This document shows, piece by piece, positions 43,569-53,178 of a stretch of 64,000 nucleotides of DNA. The DNA lies in assembly GCA_035551995.1 (NCBI GenBank), contig DASZME010000074.1:1-64000 (forward strand), read 5' to 3'. The stretch comes from RYN-428 sp035551995 (lineage in GTDB: Bacteria > Planctomycetota > Phycisphaerae > Tepidisphaerales > Tepidisphaeraceae). The stretch's first letter is position 1. Each line of letters begins with the position of its first letter. The notes under the pieces were generated by a model. The model did not search any database. It was not told the origin of the DNA and saw only the letters and a list, made by a program, of their open reading frames with translations. The position numbers and the translations under genes were made by a program.

Positions 43569-45560
43569 TCACTTCAAATGCGGCCTCACCGCGTCGGCGA
43601 GAATTTTATATCCGTCGGCGTTGTTGTGCAGGCGATCCTTGAGAAAAATATCCTCGCGCGGCTTCCCGTCGGGACCAAGAAATTCGTTCCAGACCTCCAC
43701 GAAATCGAGATTCTTTCCCGATTCGACGTAGGCCTTAATCAGCCCGTTGGCCTTCTTGCGTTTCTCGGCCTGCGACCATCGCGCCGGATTGGGGCTTGAG
43801 CCGAGGTAAACGATCCGCACGTCCGGCAACGCCGCCCGCACTTTTTCGACAAACGCCTGAAAGTCGCCGAGAATGCGTTCCGGCGTTTTCCCGGCCGTCA
43901 GGTCATTGCCCCCGGCCTTCAGCACGATCAGCCGCGGCTTGTATGGAATCACGATCCGATCGGCGAAGTGAACCGAATCCGACAATTGCGAGCCGCCGAA
44001 TCCGCGATTGATGACCGTCTGATCGGGGAAATCCTGCGCGGCGGTCTTCCACATGCGGATCGCCGAATCCCCCACAAAAAGCACCGCTCCTTGCGGCGGA
44101 GCGGACTTCTTGTCGGCCGCCTCGAACGCCTCGATTTCCTTCTCGAACGGAGCGGAGCGGGTTGCAGGCGAACGTTCCGCCGCCGGTTTCGCCTCGGCCG
44201 TCGCGTCACCGGTGCGCGGCTCACACCGCAGCAGCGTCATGATCGCAAACGCAGTCCCGTACGGCTTGTGGAAATCCCACATCGCATAGTCCCACCACGA
44301 GCCATCCTCTTCCTGATGCGGAAACACATGCGCCGCGATCCGACTTGCGTCGTCGGTCTTGGCCGGGCCGGCGTCGAGCGCCTCGAGCAATCGGCTGGCG
44401 TAATAGTGATCGAAGTAATAGTAATAGCCTGAAGTCTGGTACCACGATTCGTGCGGCCACGGCCGCTTGCGGCCCATGTCCAGAAACGTGTGCTCCTTGA
44501 AAAACAAGTCCAATCCCTCTTTGATCCGCTGGGAATTCACCTCCTTGGATTTCCATAGCCACAACGCGTAATTCGCCGGCTGCGTGCGGCCGAACGCGCC
44601 GCGCGGGCGGTTGGCCGGGAGCGTGGGATGGTAAAGATAGTCGGCGCCGTAAAGAAAGACGCCGGTGGGGAGTCGCATCTTTTCCAACTGGCGGGTCGCG
44701 ACCTTGATCAATTTTCCCGGGATTTCGATTCCGGCCTGTTTCGCCTCGAACAGCGCGACCAGCCCGGCCGCGGTGCCAAAGCAGGTCGGGCCCATCGACG
44801 GCGACTGCGTATGGGCGTCGAAATCGTAATAGGCCCAGCCGCCCATGTAGGTGGAATATTCGTCCATCTCCTTGAGATTGCGCTTGGCGACTTCAAGAAC
44901 GCGCGGGTCTTTGTCGCCGTGGAGAATTTCCTCGGACATGGCTTGGAGGACGTAAATGTATGCCCAGGTGTTGTAGAGAAGGGCGCCGTCGTCGCGCTTG
45001 ACGTCGGGCGCGGTGAGGAGGAATTCAAGCCCCTTGTCGTGGGCGGACTTTTCGCCGGCTTCGCGGAGGGCCATCACGCAAAGGGCGCTGGCGCCAATGC
45101 GGAAGGAGTCCAGGGAGCCGGGGACCATCGAGTAGATTTCGGTTCCGCGTGTCTCGCGGCCGGTGCCCCAGGAGCCGTCTGGGCTTTGGAATTTCTCGAG
45201 GAACTTCACGCCGCGGTCGATCGCGGCGGGAATGGAGACCGGTTGCGTGGCGGGCGCTTGCGCATGGAGTGGCGCGACACAAAAAAACAAAGCCGCCAAC
45301 GCGATGAAAACGACTCGCGCCGGCGACCCGCTTTGCTTCGAGCAATTTTCAGCTTGCCGCAGCGTTTCTGTGTTTAGCGGCCCCGCTTGCGGGGCGTGAG
45401 TCGTACCCGAAACTCGCGGCGCCGGCACGAAAAATGCGCCGGCGCGCGGGCTTGCGGGGCGCGCTTGCGCGTGAATACGGTTCTTGTTTCTGTATTGAGG
45501 CGCGTTTTGAATCGCCCCGCAAGCGGGGTCGCTAAACGATGTGAGATACCGCTTTTTCAT
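43569..45560 (-). CDS. Exported alpha/alpha-toroid plus SGNH hydrolase fusion
   Basis: The 663-residue frame has a signal-like core (VVFIALAALFFCVAPLHAQA, residues about 83-102). Residues about 110-430 are a squalene-cyclase/prenyltransferase-like toroid (GVKFLEKFQSPDGSWGTG, EDGSWWDYAMWDFHKPYGTAFAIMTLL). Residues about 470-663 are an SGNH/GDSL esterase: VLFVGDSAIRMW with nucleophilic serine, NRGFGGSQ, LKAGGNDLT and DRLHNNADGY with the acid and histidine. Probably a periplasmic carbohydrate esterase. The only in-frame ATG before the signal is at 45560, and 75 codons before the signal come largely from repeat copies C and D, so the true start is uncertain. Confidence 0.8.
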   Translation of the reverse strand: MKKRYLTSFSDPACGAIQNAPQYRNKNRIHAQARPASPRAGAFFVPAPRVSGTTHAPQAGPLNTETLRQAENCSKQSGSPARVVFIALAALFFCVAPLHAQAPATQPVSIPAAIDRGVKFLEKFQSPDGSWGTGRETRGTEIYSMVPGSLDSFRIGASALCVMALREAGEKSAHDKGLEFLLTAPDVKRDDGALLYNTWAYIYVLQAMSEEILHGDKDPRVLEVAKRNLKEMDEYSTYMGGWAYYDFDAHTQSPSMGPTCFGTAAGLVALFEAKQAGIEIPGKLIKVATRQLEKMRLPTGVFLYGADYLYHPTLPANRPRGAFGRTQPANYALWLWKSKEVNSQRIKEGLDLFFKEHTFLDMGRKRPWPHESWYQTSGYYYYFDHYYASRLLEALDAGPAKTDDASRIAAHVFPHQEEDGSWWDYAMWDFHKPYGTAFAIMTLLRCEPRTGDATAEAKPAAERSPATRSAPFEKEIEAFEAADKKSAPPQGAVLFVGDSAIRMWKTAAQDFPDQTVINRGFGGSQLSDSVHFADRIVIPYKPRLIVLKAGGNDLTAGKTPERILGDFQAFVEKVRAALPDVRIVYLGSSPNPARWSQAEKRKKANGLIKAYVESGKNLDFVEVWNEFLGPDGKPREDIFLKDRLHNNADGYKILADAVRPHLK
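45337..45442 (-). repeat. Family-1 palindromic repeat, copy C (reverse orientation)
   Basis: In reverse complement it aligns to copy E without gaps over 106 bases; about 50 of the 60 bases at its plus-strand left half are identical, including the hairpin GCCCCGCTTGCGGGGC region, while the other half is diverged but ends AAAAATGCGCC against GAGAAATGCTC. It lies within the first 75 codons of the SGNH fusion gene. Confidence 0.75.
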
Positions 45561-45569
45561 GCTGTTTAA
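45505..45569 (+). repeat. Family-1 palindromic repeat, copy D (partial)
   Basis: The core CGCCCCGCAAGCGGGG, followed by TCGCTAAAC, is intact at about 45512-45537 and the right end (TTCATGCTGTTTAA) vaguely matches TGCTCTAA at the expected distance. The left half is not recognisable. It lies about 60 bases from copy C in opposite orientation and contains the SGNH gene's ATG. Confidence 0.55.
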
Positions 45570-45580
45570 TTTCTTCGGCG

Positions 45581-47005
45581 CTATTTCGCCTGAGTCAAAA
45601 CTTCGTCCCCTTCGCGAACGCCGGATAAAATCTCGATCGATTTTCCGTCGGACCGTCCGGTCATCACGTGTCGCGATTCAAATTTGTCCGCCACCTTCAC
45701 CGACACGCTGGAATTGGCCACCGCCCCGACGGGAACCAGCAGCACATTTTCCACCAGCGGCACATCGAGATGAACCTGCGCCTTCATCCCCGGCGCCAGT
45801 CTCGCGTCCAGATCGCCGGTGGAGATGGTCATCGCGTAATTTCCGCTGGTCCCACCGGTGCGGGGGACGGCGTCGCACATGCCCTCGTATTTGAGTTCGG
45901 GAAACGCCGCCGGTTGAATCGACGCTTTTTGGCCCGGCTGAATGGCGAAAAACTTCGCCTCGGGAAGCTCAAGCGCCACGCGCAACCGCCCGGGCCGATA
46001 GAGCGTTACCAAAACGCTAGACCCGCTCAGGCGTTCTCCGGGCCGCAGGCTGCGGGCGTCGGCGCCGGACCAGACGCCGTTGACGATCTGGCCGTACCCG
46101 ACGATCCCGTCGCACGGGGCGCGGACGGTGAATTTTTCGGCGTCGGATTTCAAATCATCGAGCTTGAGCTTGACCGTTTCCGCCGCGGCGACGGCCGAGG
46201 CCAATCCTGTCTGACGAAGCACCTTTCCCTGACCCTGGGCGGCTTCAAAGAGGGCGAACTGCTCGCGAGCCGACTCCAGGTTCTCGTCCACGCGCTGCTT
46301 GGCCCGCGGGTAATTGGCGGTGCGAAGCTTGTTCGACAGCGCCTTGGTCAGGTTATAGATGGTCTTGGAAAGATCTACCTGCCGAACCGCGCGCTTCACG
46401 ACGATGTCGGCGGTGGCGTTGGTCAATTCTTCGGACTTGTACATCTTCTGGAGTTGATCGAGTTCGTCCTGCCCGTCGTCCATCTGGTTCTTGGCCTGCT
46501 CGATGTTCAGATCGAGCATCTTCAGCATCTGCGGCCCGTCCACCTTCTCGAACCACTTGACCGCCTCCTCGGCTTCCTTGACCGATTCCTGCTGCTGATG
46601 AAGCGCCAGCAGATCGGCCTGCTCGCCGATTTTCGCCTCCGTCTCGGCGCGGGTGAGCGCGGCGTCGGCGGCGAGCATCTCGTTGTTGGCCGCCGCCAGC
46701 GTCCGCTTCATCGGCGCCGGGTCGATTTGCAAAAGGACATCGCCCTTCTTAACCGTGGCGCCATTGGGAATGACGGCGGTGATCGTCAATTCGCCGGTAT
46801 AGGCCTTGGGACGCAGCCGAACTTCAAAGGCATCCACCGGATCGAACGCGCCTTGCGCCTCGACATCCAGCGAAAGCGATCCTCGCCGCACCGCACCGGT
46901 CTGCGGCGTCGACTGTGTCGCGGGCCCGCTGGCCGGCACGTCAGCCCGGGCGGCGGTGAAGAAGGCCGATATCATCAGAAACGAGATCGAGAAAAACTTA
47001 CGCAC
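45581..47005 (-). CDS. HlyD/RND-type periplasmic adaptor protein
   Basis: The 474-residue protein has a signal peptide (KFFSISFLMISAFFTAARA), a first lipoyl half (GELTITAVIPNGATVKKGDVLLQIDPAPMKRTL), a long coiled-coil hairpin (about residues 105-270; LLALHQQQESVKEAEEAVKWF, AKNQMDDGQDELDQLQKMY), a second lipoyl half (RAPCDGIVGYGQIVNG) and a C-terminal barrel (APGMKAQVHLDVPLVENVLLVPVGAV, SIEILSGVREGDEVLT). Adaptors of this kind join ABC or RND pumps to outer-membrane ducts; no pump is adjacent. GTG at 47005 has AGGAG about nine bases upstream. The SGNH fusion frame begins 20 bases after its stop. Confidence 0.83.
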   Translation of the reverse strand: MRKFFSISFLMISAFFTAARADVPASGPATQSTPQTGAVRRGSLSLDVEAQGAFDPVDAFEVRLRPKAYTGELTITAVIPNGATVKKGDVLLQIDPAPMKRTLAAANNEMLAADAALTRAETEAKIGEQADLLALHQQQESVKEAEEAVKWFEKVDGPQMLKMLDLNIEQAKNQMDDGQDELDQLQKMYKSEELTNATADIVVKRAVRQVDLSKTIYNLTKALSNKLRTANYPRAKQRVDENLESAREQFALFEAAQGQGKVLRQTGLASAVAAAETVKLKLDDLKSDAEKFTVRAPCDGIVGYGQIVNGVWSGADARSLRPGERLSGSSVLVTLYRPGRLRVALELPEAKFFAIQPGQKASIQPAAFPELKYEGMCDAVPRTGGTSGNYAMTISTGDLDARLAPGMKAQVHLDVPLVENVLLVPVGAVANSSVSVKVADKFESRHVMTGRSDGKSIEILSGVREGDEVLTQAK

Positions 47006-47234
47006 AAGCGTGCTCCTGAATGTAAGGACCGGAAAATCGGACACGCGACGGCCCGCGGCGGCGCGACGGCGAATATATCCACGGAAACGGCTGGGGACTT
47101 CAACGGACTTTAATATATTACTCCGCCGAGCCGCTTAGGTTTGTGACCGTCGCTACGAAATCACCCGGCCCCGTGTACAATCCGACCGTTATCTATTTTG
47201 CGACGACGACCCCTTCTCCCGCACCGGAGCCGAT

Positions 47235-47933
47235 ATGCAACTGACGCGGCATTCTTCCCTGCTTGGCCTCATGCTGTTTTTCATGGTCATCGGCGCGGCG
47301 CCGATCACTCAGCCGGCGTATCTCGCCCCTGACGCGTTCGATTTCAAAACACTCCTCGGCGATCCGCCCGCCGACGGCTCCGATGGCCAAATGCGGGAAA
47401 TCGAGGCGCTTCTTCAGCTTCAGGAAAAGCGCACGCCCGAGGAGATCGAGCGCTGCCGCGATGAAGTGAACGCGGGCGCGTTTATCTTCGCCGACGTCAT
47501 GGGAAAATGGTTTAACCCCAAGGATCTCCCGGCCACCGCCGCCCTGATGAAGGAACTGACCGCGCAGACGCGAATCATTTCATCGGCGGCGAAGATCAAT
47601 TGGAATCGCAAGCGGCCTTATGTCGTCGACGACAGAATCAAGCCGTGCGTCGAACTGGAAAAATCCTTTTCCTATCCAAGCGGCCACGCCACGCGCGGCA
47701 TCGTATGGGCGACAATTCTGTCGGAAATATTTCCCCAGCATCGCGGCGCGCTCATGGCGCGCGGGCGAGAATTCGGCATCGACCGCTCGATCGCGGGCGT
47801 CCACTACCCCTCGGACGTGGCGGCCGGGCAGAAGCTGGGCGCGGAAATCGCCCGGCGCATGCTGGCCGACCCGGACGTCCGCGAGCGGATCGCCAAGGCA
47901 AAGGAACAAAGCCTTGCAGCGGCTCATCATTGA
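47235..47933 (+). CDS. Exported PAP2-family acid phosphatase (class A-like)
   Basis: The 232-residue protein has a signal peptide (LLGLMLFFMVIGAAPITQPA) and the three-part phosphatase signature: K-x6-RP in KINWNRKRPY, PSGH in SFSYPSGHATRG and SR-like R-x5-H-x3-D in GIDRSIAGVHYPSDV. The spacing fits PhoN-type non-specific acid phosphatases acting in the periplasm. GGAG lies eight bases before the ATG at 47235. The next gene starts 26 bases downstream on the same strand, so the two are probably cotranscribed. Confidence 0.87.
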   Translation: MQLTRHSSLLGLMLFFMVIGAAPITQPAYLAPDAFDFKTLLGDPPADGSDGQMREIEALLQLQEKRTPEEIERCRDEVNAGAFIFADVMGKWFNPKDLPATAALMKELTAQTRIISSAAKINWNRKRPYVVDDRIKPCVELEKSFSYPSGHATRGIVWATILSEIFPQHRGALMARGREFGIDRSIAGVHYPSDVAAGQKLGAEIARRMLADPDVRERIAKAKEQSLAAAHH

Positions 47934-47959
47934 ACGAACGTGATTCCGGGGAGAACCCA

Positions 47960-48721
47960 ATGACCGCCAGTCCGAGCCCGCTCAATTATGCCGCGGCGCC
48001 AAAGGCGCGCGGATTGCGCCGCGCCGCGATCTGGCTGCTGATCGGCTTTGTCCCGATCGGCGCCGCCCTTGTTTATCGCAACTGGGAGGACGTCAAAAAA
48101 TACGCCGGCCGCGCCGGCGAACTGTGGGACCAGCGTCGCTGCCTTGTTTACTCGGCGCCCGCCGATCAAATCGTCTATACCGAAGATCGAGACGAGGCCA
48201 AGCGTCTGCTTGGCCTTAGCGGCTACTTCAGTCCTCATGATAACGGCCGGCCCGACGATGTATTCGCCGCGTACGCTCCGCCGGAGTATGTGAAAGTGCA
48301 TGGCAAAGACGCGGAGCACGCGGTCCTGTTCCTGCACGAAAGGCGGACGCCGGACGGCAAGCGGGTGTTGGTGCTGGTGAGCTACGAATGCACGTTGATG
48401 GTGTGGCCGGTCTGCACGTTTGGGACGAGGGAGTTGGCGACCTTGACGACCGACCCGCCGCCGTCACAACATGGATTGGCCGGCTGTATGGACGTGCGTC
48501 CTGACCCGCGGCGCCGGCGGCTGACTTTTTTCGCCGGCCACGCGGACGACTCTGATCCGAGCCATTTCACGATCGCCTATCGCGCCGCCGGCGGCGCCGG
48601 TACGGTGGACGGCTACGTGCGCGACGATGGAACCGTCACAATGAGTGTGCGCGACGGCCCCGCCGCCGGAGCATGGGACGCCGCCGGTAAACCAAAGTGG
48701 GAACGAAAGCCGCTGGAATAG
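47960..48721 (+). CDS. Membrane-anchored hypothetical protein
   Basis: The 253-residue protein has a short cytoplasmic N-terminus, one membrane helix (AAIWLLIGFVPIGAALVY, residues about 22-39) and a soluble domain (RRCLVYSAPADQIVYTEDRDEAKRLL, VKVHGKDAEHAVLFLHERRTPDGKRVLVLVSYE, DPSHFTIAYRAAGGAGTVDGYVRDDG). No family was recognised. GGGGAG lies seven bases before the ATG at 47960. It follows the PAP2 phosphatase closely and is probably in the same operon. It may be a planctomycete-specific surface protein. Confidence 0.7.
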   Translation: MTASPSPLNYAAAPKARGLRRAAIWLLIGFVPIGAALVYRNWEDVKKYAGRAGELWDQRRCLVYSAPADQIVYTEDRDEAKRLLGLSGYFSPHDNGRPDDVFAAYAPPEYVKVHGKDAEHAVLFLHERRTPDGKRVLVLVSYECTLMVWPVCTFGTRELATLTTDPPPSQHGLAGCMDVRPDPRRRRLTFFAGHADDSDPSHFTIAYRAAGGAGTVDGYVRDDGTVTMSVRDGPAAGAWDAAGKPKWERKPLE

Positions 48722-48795
48722 AAGTTTGAAGGGAGCGCGCTCGCCGTGCCATGGGCATAATGAACCATGCCACCTTTAAGTAGTGCAGGACAAAA

Positions 48796-48901
48796 TTAGA
48801 GCATTTCTCATGTTGGTGAAGCGACCCCGCGTCGCGAAAAACGCCCCGCAAGCGGGGCCGCTAAACGCAGAAACGTGCGAACAAGCTGACAACTGCTCTA
48901 A
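48796..48901 (+). repeat. Family-1 palindromic repeat, copy E (best-preserved)
   Basis: The ends TTAGAGCA (48796-48803) and TGCTCTAA (48894-48901) are perfect 8-base inverted repeats, extending imperfectly to 20 bases. The central GCCCCGCAAGCGGGGC is a perfect hairpin with a two-base loop. It matches copy A at 97 of 106 positions. Its right end supplies part of the stop codon (48898-48900) of the gene at 48898-49701. Confidence 0.88.
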
Positions 48902-49701
48902 CTTCCAAACTCCGCCGTCACTTTTACCACGTCGCCCGCCTGAACCTCAAGATTGCGCAAACGGACCTGGCCCAGCGACAGCGCGGTCAGAGGAAAACTC
49001 CGCCCGTCAATCTCCTGAAACTTGGGTCGGATCGCGGCGGCGGCCATATCGCCCATCATGCCGTCGCCGGAGACGGTCAGGTCGGACACGCCGGCGTTCA
49101 AATTGTCGTCGACCTTCAATTTTCCCCGCAAGGTGAGCGTGGTGGTGACAAAAAGCTTTTTCACTTTCGCGCGAACTTCGACGGCAAGCGCGCGCGGATC
49201 GATCTGGGTCAAGCCAAGACTCATCTCCAGGATCTGAACGCCCTGCTTACTGGCGGCTTCCTTGGCCCCCGACAAAACCAGGGCGTCAAGCTCCGGCTTT
49301 TGGATGGCGATCGTCATCCGCCCGTCCTGCGCGTCGGCAAGAGACAGAATCGGCGAACCGGATGCGTCGCGATCGTAAACAAAACGGGCGCTGGCCGCGG
49401 TCAGGTCCAATTGCACCGCGGCCTGCCGGATGTAAAGCGGATGCGCGGCGACCTCAAGCCGATCGGCAAAAACGCCCGGCTGCGATGGCCCTACCCCTTT
49501 GGGCTCGGGCGGAAGACGATCGACGGCACGGGCGCCGGTCAGGTCGATCGTGACCAGGCTAAAGGATGGATAAGAGCCGCCTTCGATTTTCATCGCGCCG
49601 CCCGATGACGCCAGCGTGAACAAACGAGCCGCCCCTTGCGTGACGCTGGCGATCAACTGCTCCGTCGTCGTGGGGAATTCCGATCCGCCGAGATAAAACA
49701 T
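48898..49701 (-). CDS. Hypothetical beta-rich protein, possibly lipid-binding DUF2993-like
   Basis: The 267-residue protein lacks an obvious signal peptide (MFYLGGSEFPTTTEQLIASV) and is rich in beta strands (GGSYPSFSLVTIDLTGARAV, VEVRAKVKKLFVTTTLTLRGKLKVDDNLNAGVSDLTVSGDG, VRLRNLEVQAGDVVKVTAEFG). The run of strands carrying V-x-A-x-V-K and L-T-L-R-G-K-L patterns recalls DUF2993/LmeA-type proteins, but this is a guess. AAAGGAG lies six bases before the ATG, so translation is well supported. Its TAG stop is shared with the end of repeat copy E. Confidence 0.65.
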   Translation of the reverse strand: MFYLGGSEFPTTTEQLIASVTQGAARLFTLASSGGAMKIEGGSYPSFSLVTIDLTGARAVDRLPPEPKGVGPSQPGVFADRLEVAAHPLYIRQAAVQLDLTAASARFVYDRDASGSPILSLADAQDGRMTIAIQKPELDALVLSGAKEAASKQGVQILEMSLGLTQIDPRALAVEVRAKVKKLFVTTTLTLRGKLKVDDNLNAGVSDLTVSGDGMMGDMAAAAIRPKFQEIDGRSFPLTALSLGQVRLRNLEVQAGDVVKVTAEFGS

Positions 49702-49808
49702 GGTTCTCCTTTTGTATCGTCTTCGATTGTCGGCAATACCGCCTCCAGCGGCAATGGCCGAACGCCGCGTATCGGGACGACTGGCAGGTTAATCGGACAC
49801 CCCCTAGA

Positions 49809-50705
49809 ATGCAGCAAATGAGCGACAGCGGGACATGGACCGTCCGCCGAATCCTGGAATGGACCGGAAAATTTTTCGAGCGCAAGGATGTTTTTCAGCC
49901 TCGGCTCTCCGCCGAGCAACTGCTCGCGCATGTGCTGAACTATCCGCGGATCAAACTGTATACCGACTATGAACGCGCGCTGAGCGACAATGAGCTTGCC
50001 GCCTATCGACAGTTGGTGCAGCGCGCCGTGGAGGACGAGCCGATCGCATATCTGACGGGCAGGAAACCATTTTTTAACCTGGAATTTGAAGTTACCCGCG
50101 ACGTGCTGATTCCCCGCCCCGACACCGAAACGCTGGTTGAAAACGTGTTGCAATATTTTCGACACGAGGCCGGGATGCAGTCGCCGAGAGTGCTGGACTT
50201 ATGCACCGGCAGCGGCTGCATCGCGGCGGCCATCGCACATCATCGCAAAAACACGACCGTTGTCGCCACGGAGCTCAGCGCCGCCGCCGCGACGGTCGCG
50301 CGCCGGAATATCGAACGGCTCGGACTTGGCGAGCGGGTGACAGTCGTGGAGGGGGATTTATTCGAGCCCTTGACCCGGATGGTGGACTTGCAGCCGTTTG
50401 ACGTCATCGTTTCCAATCCGCCGTACATCCCCACCGGGCAAATCGCCACGCTCGATAAGAGCGTGCGCGATTTTGAACCCCCGTCGGCGTTGGACGGCGG
50501 GCCGGACGGACTGGCGTTTCATCGGCGGATTCTCGAGCAGGCGCCGCAACGATTGACGGCCGGCGGACGAATTTTTCTGGAGATCGCCTTCGATCAGGGC
50601 GAAGCGATCCTGACGATCGCCAAAGAGCATGAGACGTTTGAAACCGCCCGGCTGCTCAAGGACGATGGTGGACGCGACCGCGTACTCACCGCCAAGCGAA
50701 AATAA
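49809..50705 (+). CDS. prmC: Peptide chain release factor N5-glutamine methyltransferase
   Basis: The 298-residue protein has the N-terminal helical domain (QPRLSAEQLLAHVLNYPRIKLYTDYERALSD), GRKPFFNLEFEVTRDVLIPRPDTETLVE, the SAM-binding loop VLDLCTGSGCIAAAIAH, EGDLFEPL, and the NPPY motif in VIVSNPPYIPT that orients the glutamine. It methylates the GGQ glutamine of release factors RF1 and RF2. prfA, its usual neighbour, is not adjacent. An alternative ATG at residue 4 exists. Confidence 0.92.
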   Translation: MQQMSDSGTWTVRRILEWTGKFFERKDVFQPRLSAEQLLAHVLNYPRIKLYTDYERALSDNELAAYRQLVQRAVEDEPIAYLTGRKPFFNLEFEVTRDVLIPRPDTETLVENVLQYFRHEAGMQSPRVLDLCTGSGCIAAAIAHHRKNTTVVATELSAAAATVARRNIERLGLGERVTVVEGDLFEPLTRMVDLQPFDVIVSNPPYIPTGQIATLDKSVRDFEPPSALDGGPDGLAFHRRILEQAPQRLTAGGRIFLEIAFDQGEAILTIAKEHETFETARLLKDDGGRDRVLTAKRK

Positions 50706-50784
50706 GGGATGGAACGTACCTGCGAAATTACGATCACATTGCGTCGAGCCTGAACGGGTCGCGGCGGTCGTCGCCGGCGTTGCA

Positions 50785-51807
50785 CTATTGAGCGAGGTTG
50801 TCCCCGCTCAGGCTCTCGTGACTGAGCACGTCGGCGTGAAAAGTGCTCGATCGCTTCTCAAGGACCTTGGCCTTCTCAAGAAACAGTTTGGCCCGCCCTG
50901 TGTCTCCCGCTTCTTCCAGATGCCGGCCCATATGCGTCAGAAGCATCGCCGATTCTTCGAGGCTGCGGATCACCTGCCACAACATCCCGCCTGTCGATTC
51001 CATCACCGCTTCCAGCAGAGCGCTGTCGGTATAGGCATGTCCGGTATGGCATCGGAATCGCGACATCTTTCCCTCTGCGATCCGCACCAGGGCGCCATGG
51101 CATTCGGGGCAGGTGAACGGCGTGAGGGCGCCAAGGTCCATAATCCCCTTTTGGAAAGCCCCGCCCTCGGCGGCGACCTTGCTCTCGGTGCCCATCCGGG
51201 TCTTGATATTCGATTCCACGTCAACTCCCGTTGGAGGCCGTTCATTCGCAAGGCGCCCGAGCAAGGCGCCGATCTCGGTCGACGGCAGGTTGTAATCGAC
51301 CTCGACGTGCTCGAGCGCACTGCGGGGCATCGACTCGAACCTTGCCTGATTCGGCTGTTGAACGATCGCGGTCCCGCCGAGCCGCTTGATACTCCATAAG
51401 CCCGACGTCCCGTCATCGAGAGCGCCGGACAGCACGACGCCGATCGCGCCCGGACCATAGACGTATGCCGCGGAGCGGAAAAGCGCGTCGATGGACGGGC
51501 GAAAGCGGTTCTCCTTTGGTCCCTTCTTAACGGTTACAGAGTCACCCATAATCAGCAGATGATGATCCGGCGGCGCCACATAGATGATTCCCGGCTCGAT
51601 CGCCGCGCCGTCTTCGGGATGGATGGCGGGCAGCGGTCCGGACCGGCTGAGGATTTGCGGCAAGGAACTGGCGACGAACGGCGGAATGTGAAGGACCACG
51701 AAAACCGGCGCCGGCAAATCCGCCGGAAGCCGGCACACCACTTCGTTAAGCGTTTCAACGCCGCCCGCGGAAGCCCCAATCACGATCGCTCGCCGAGATG
51801 ATTTCAT
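50785..51807 (-). CDS. CheB-type methylesterase domain with zinc-ribbon tail, no receiver
   Basis: The 340-residue protein begins directly with the catalytic domain: the serine in IVIGASAGGVETLNEVV (about residue 13), histidine in FVVLHIPPFVASSLP (about 40) and aspartate in GVVLSGALDDGTSGL (about 132). CheB proper carries an N-terminal receiver, absent here. The tail has FTCPECHGALVRI and FRCHTGHAYT, a four-ligand zinc motif, then a helical end. Receiver-less CheB proteins occur outside chemotaxis, often with CheR-like partners, but none is adjacent, so the target is unknown. Confidence 0.83.
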   Translation of the reverse strand: MKSSRRAIVIGASAGGVETLNEVVCRLPADLPAPVFVVLHIPPFVASSLPQILSRSGPLPAIHPEDGAAIEPGIIYVAPPDHHLLIMGDSVTVKKGPKENRFRPSIDALFRSAAYVYGPGAIGVVLSGALDDGTSGLWSIKRLGGTAIVQQPNQARFESMPRSALEHVEVDYNLPSTEIGALLGRLANERPPTGVDVESNIKTRMGTESKVAAEGGAFQKGIMDLGALTPFTCPECHGALVRIAEGKMSRFRCHTGHAYTDSALLEAVMESTGGMLWQVIRSLEESAMLLTHMGRHLEEAGDTGRAKLFLEKAKVLEKRSSTFHADVLSHESLSGDNLAQ

Positions 51808-51928
51808 AAGTCTCCTGTAGGGCCTTTCTCGATACTATAGGCCCGTCGGCGGAATCCGCGAACAAGGACTTGGACGAATCGACCCGCGGCGATTATTCTG
51901 TGCCGTCCGCAAGACAAAGGAGAATCGA

Positions 51929-52987
<1,059 letters not shown>

Positions 52988-53178
52988 GCGGAATAACCGG
53001 ACGCATGTGCCCACGCCTGGCGGCCCGATCGGAAATTCCACGCGGATTCCCGCGCCTCAACCGGTTGACTATGAAAGGACTGGTGGCATAATCGGGATCG
53101 AACGCTCGCACGTTCGCTCCTCCGGCCGTACTGGGTTCCGTGCGGCCAGTTGGCTCACTCCGAGAAAGGCAGTTTATC

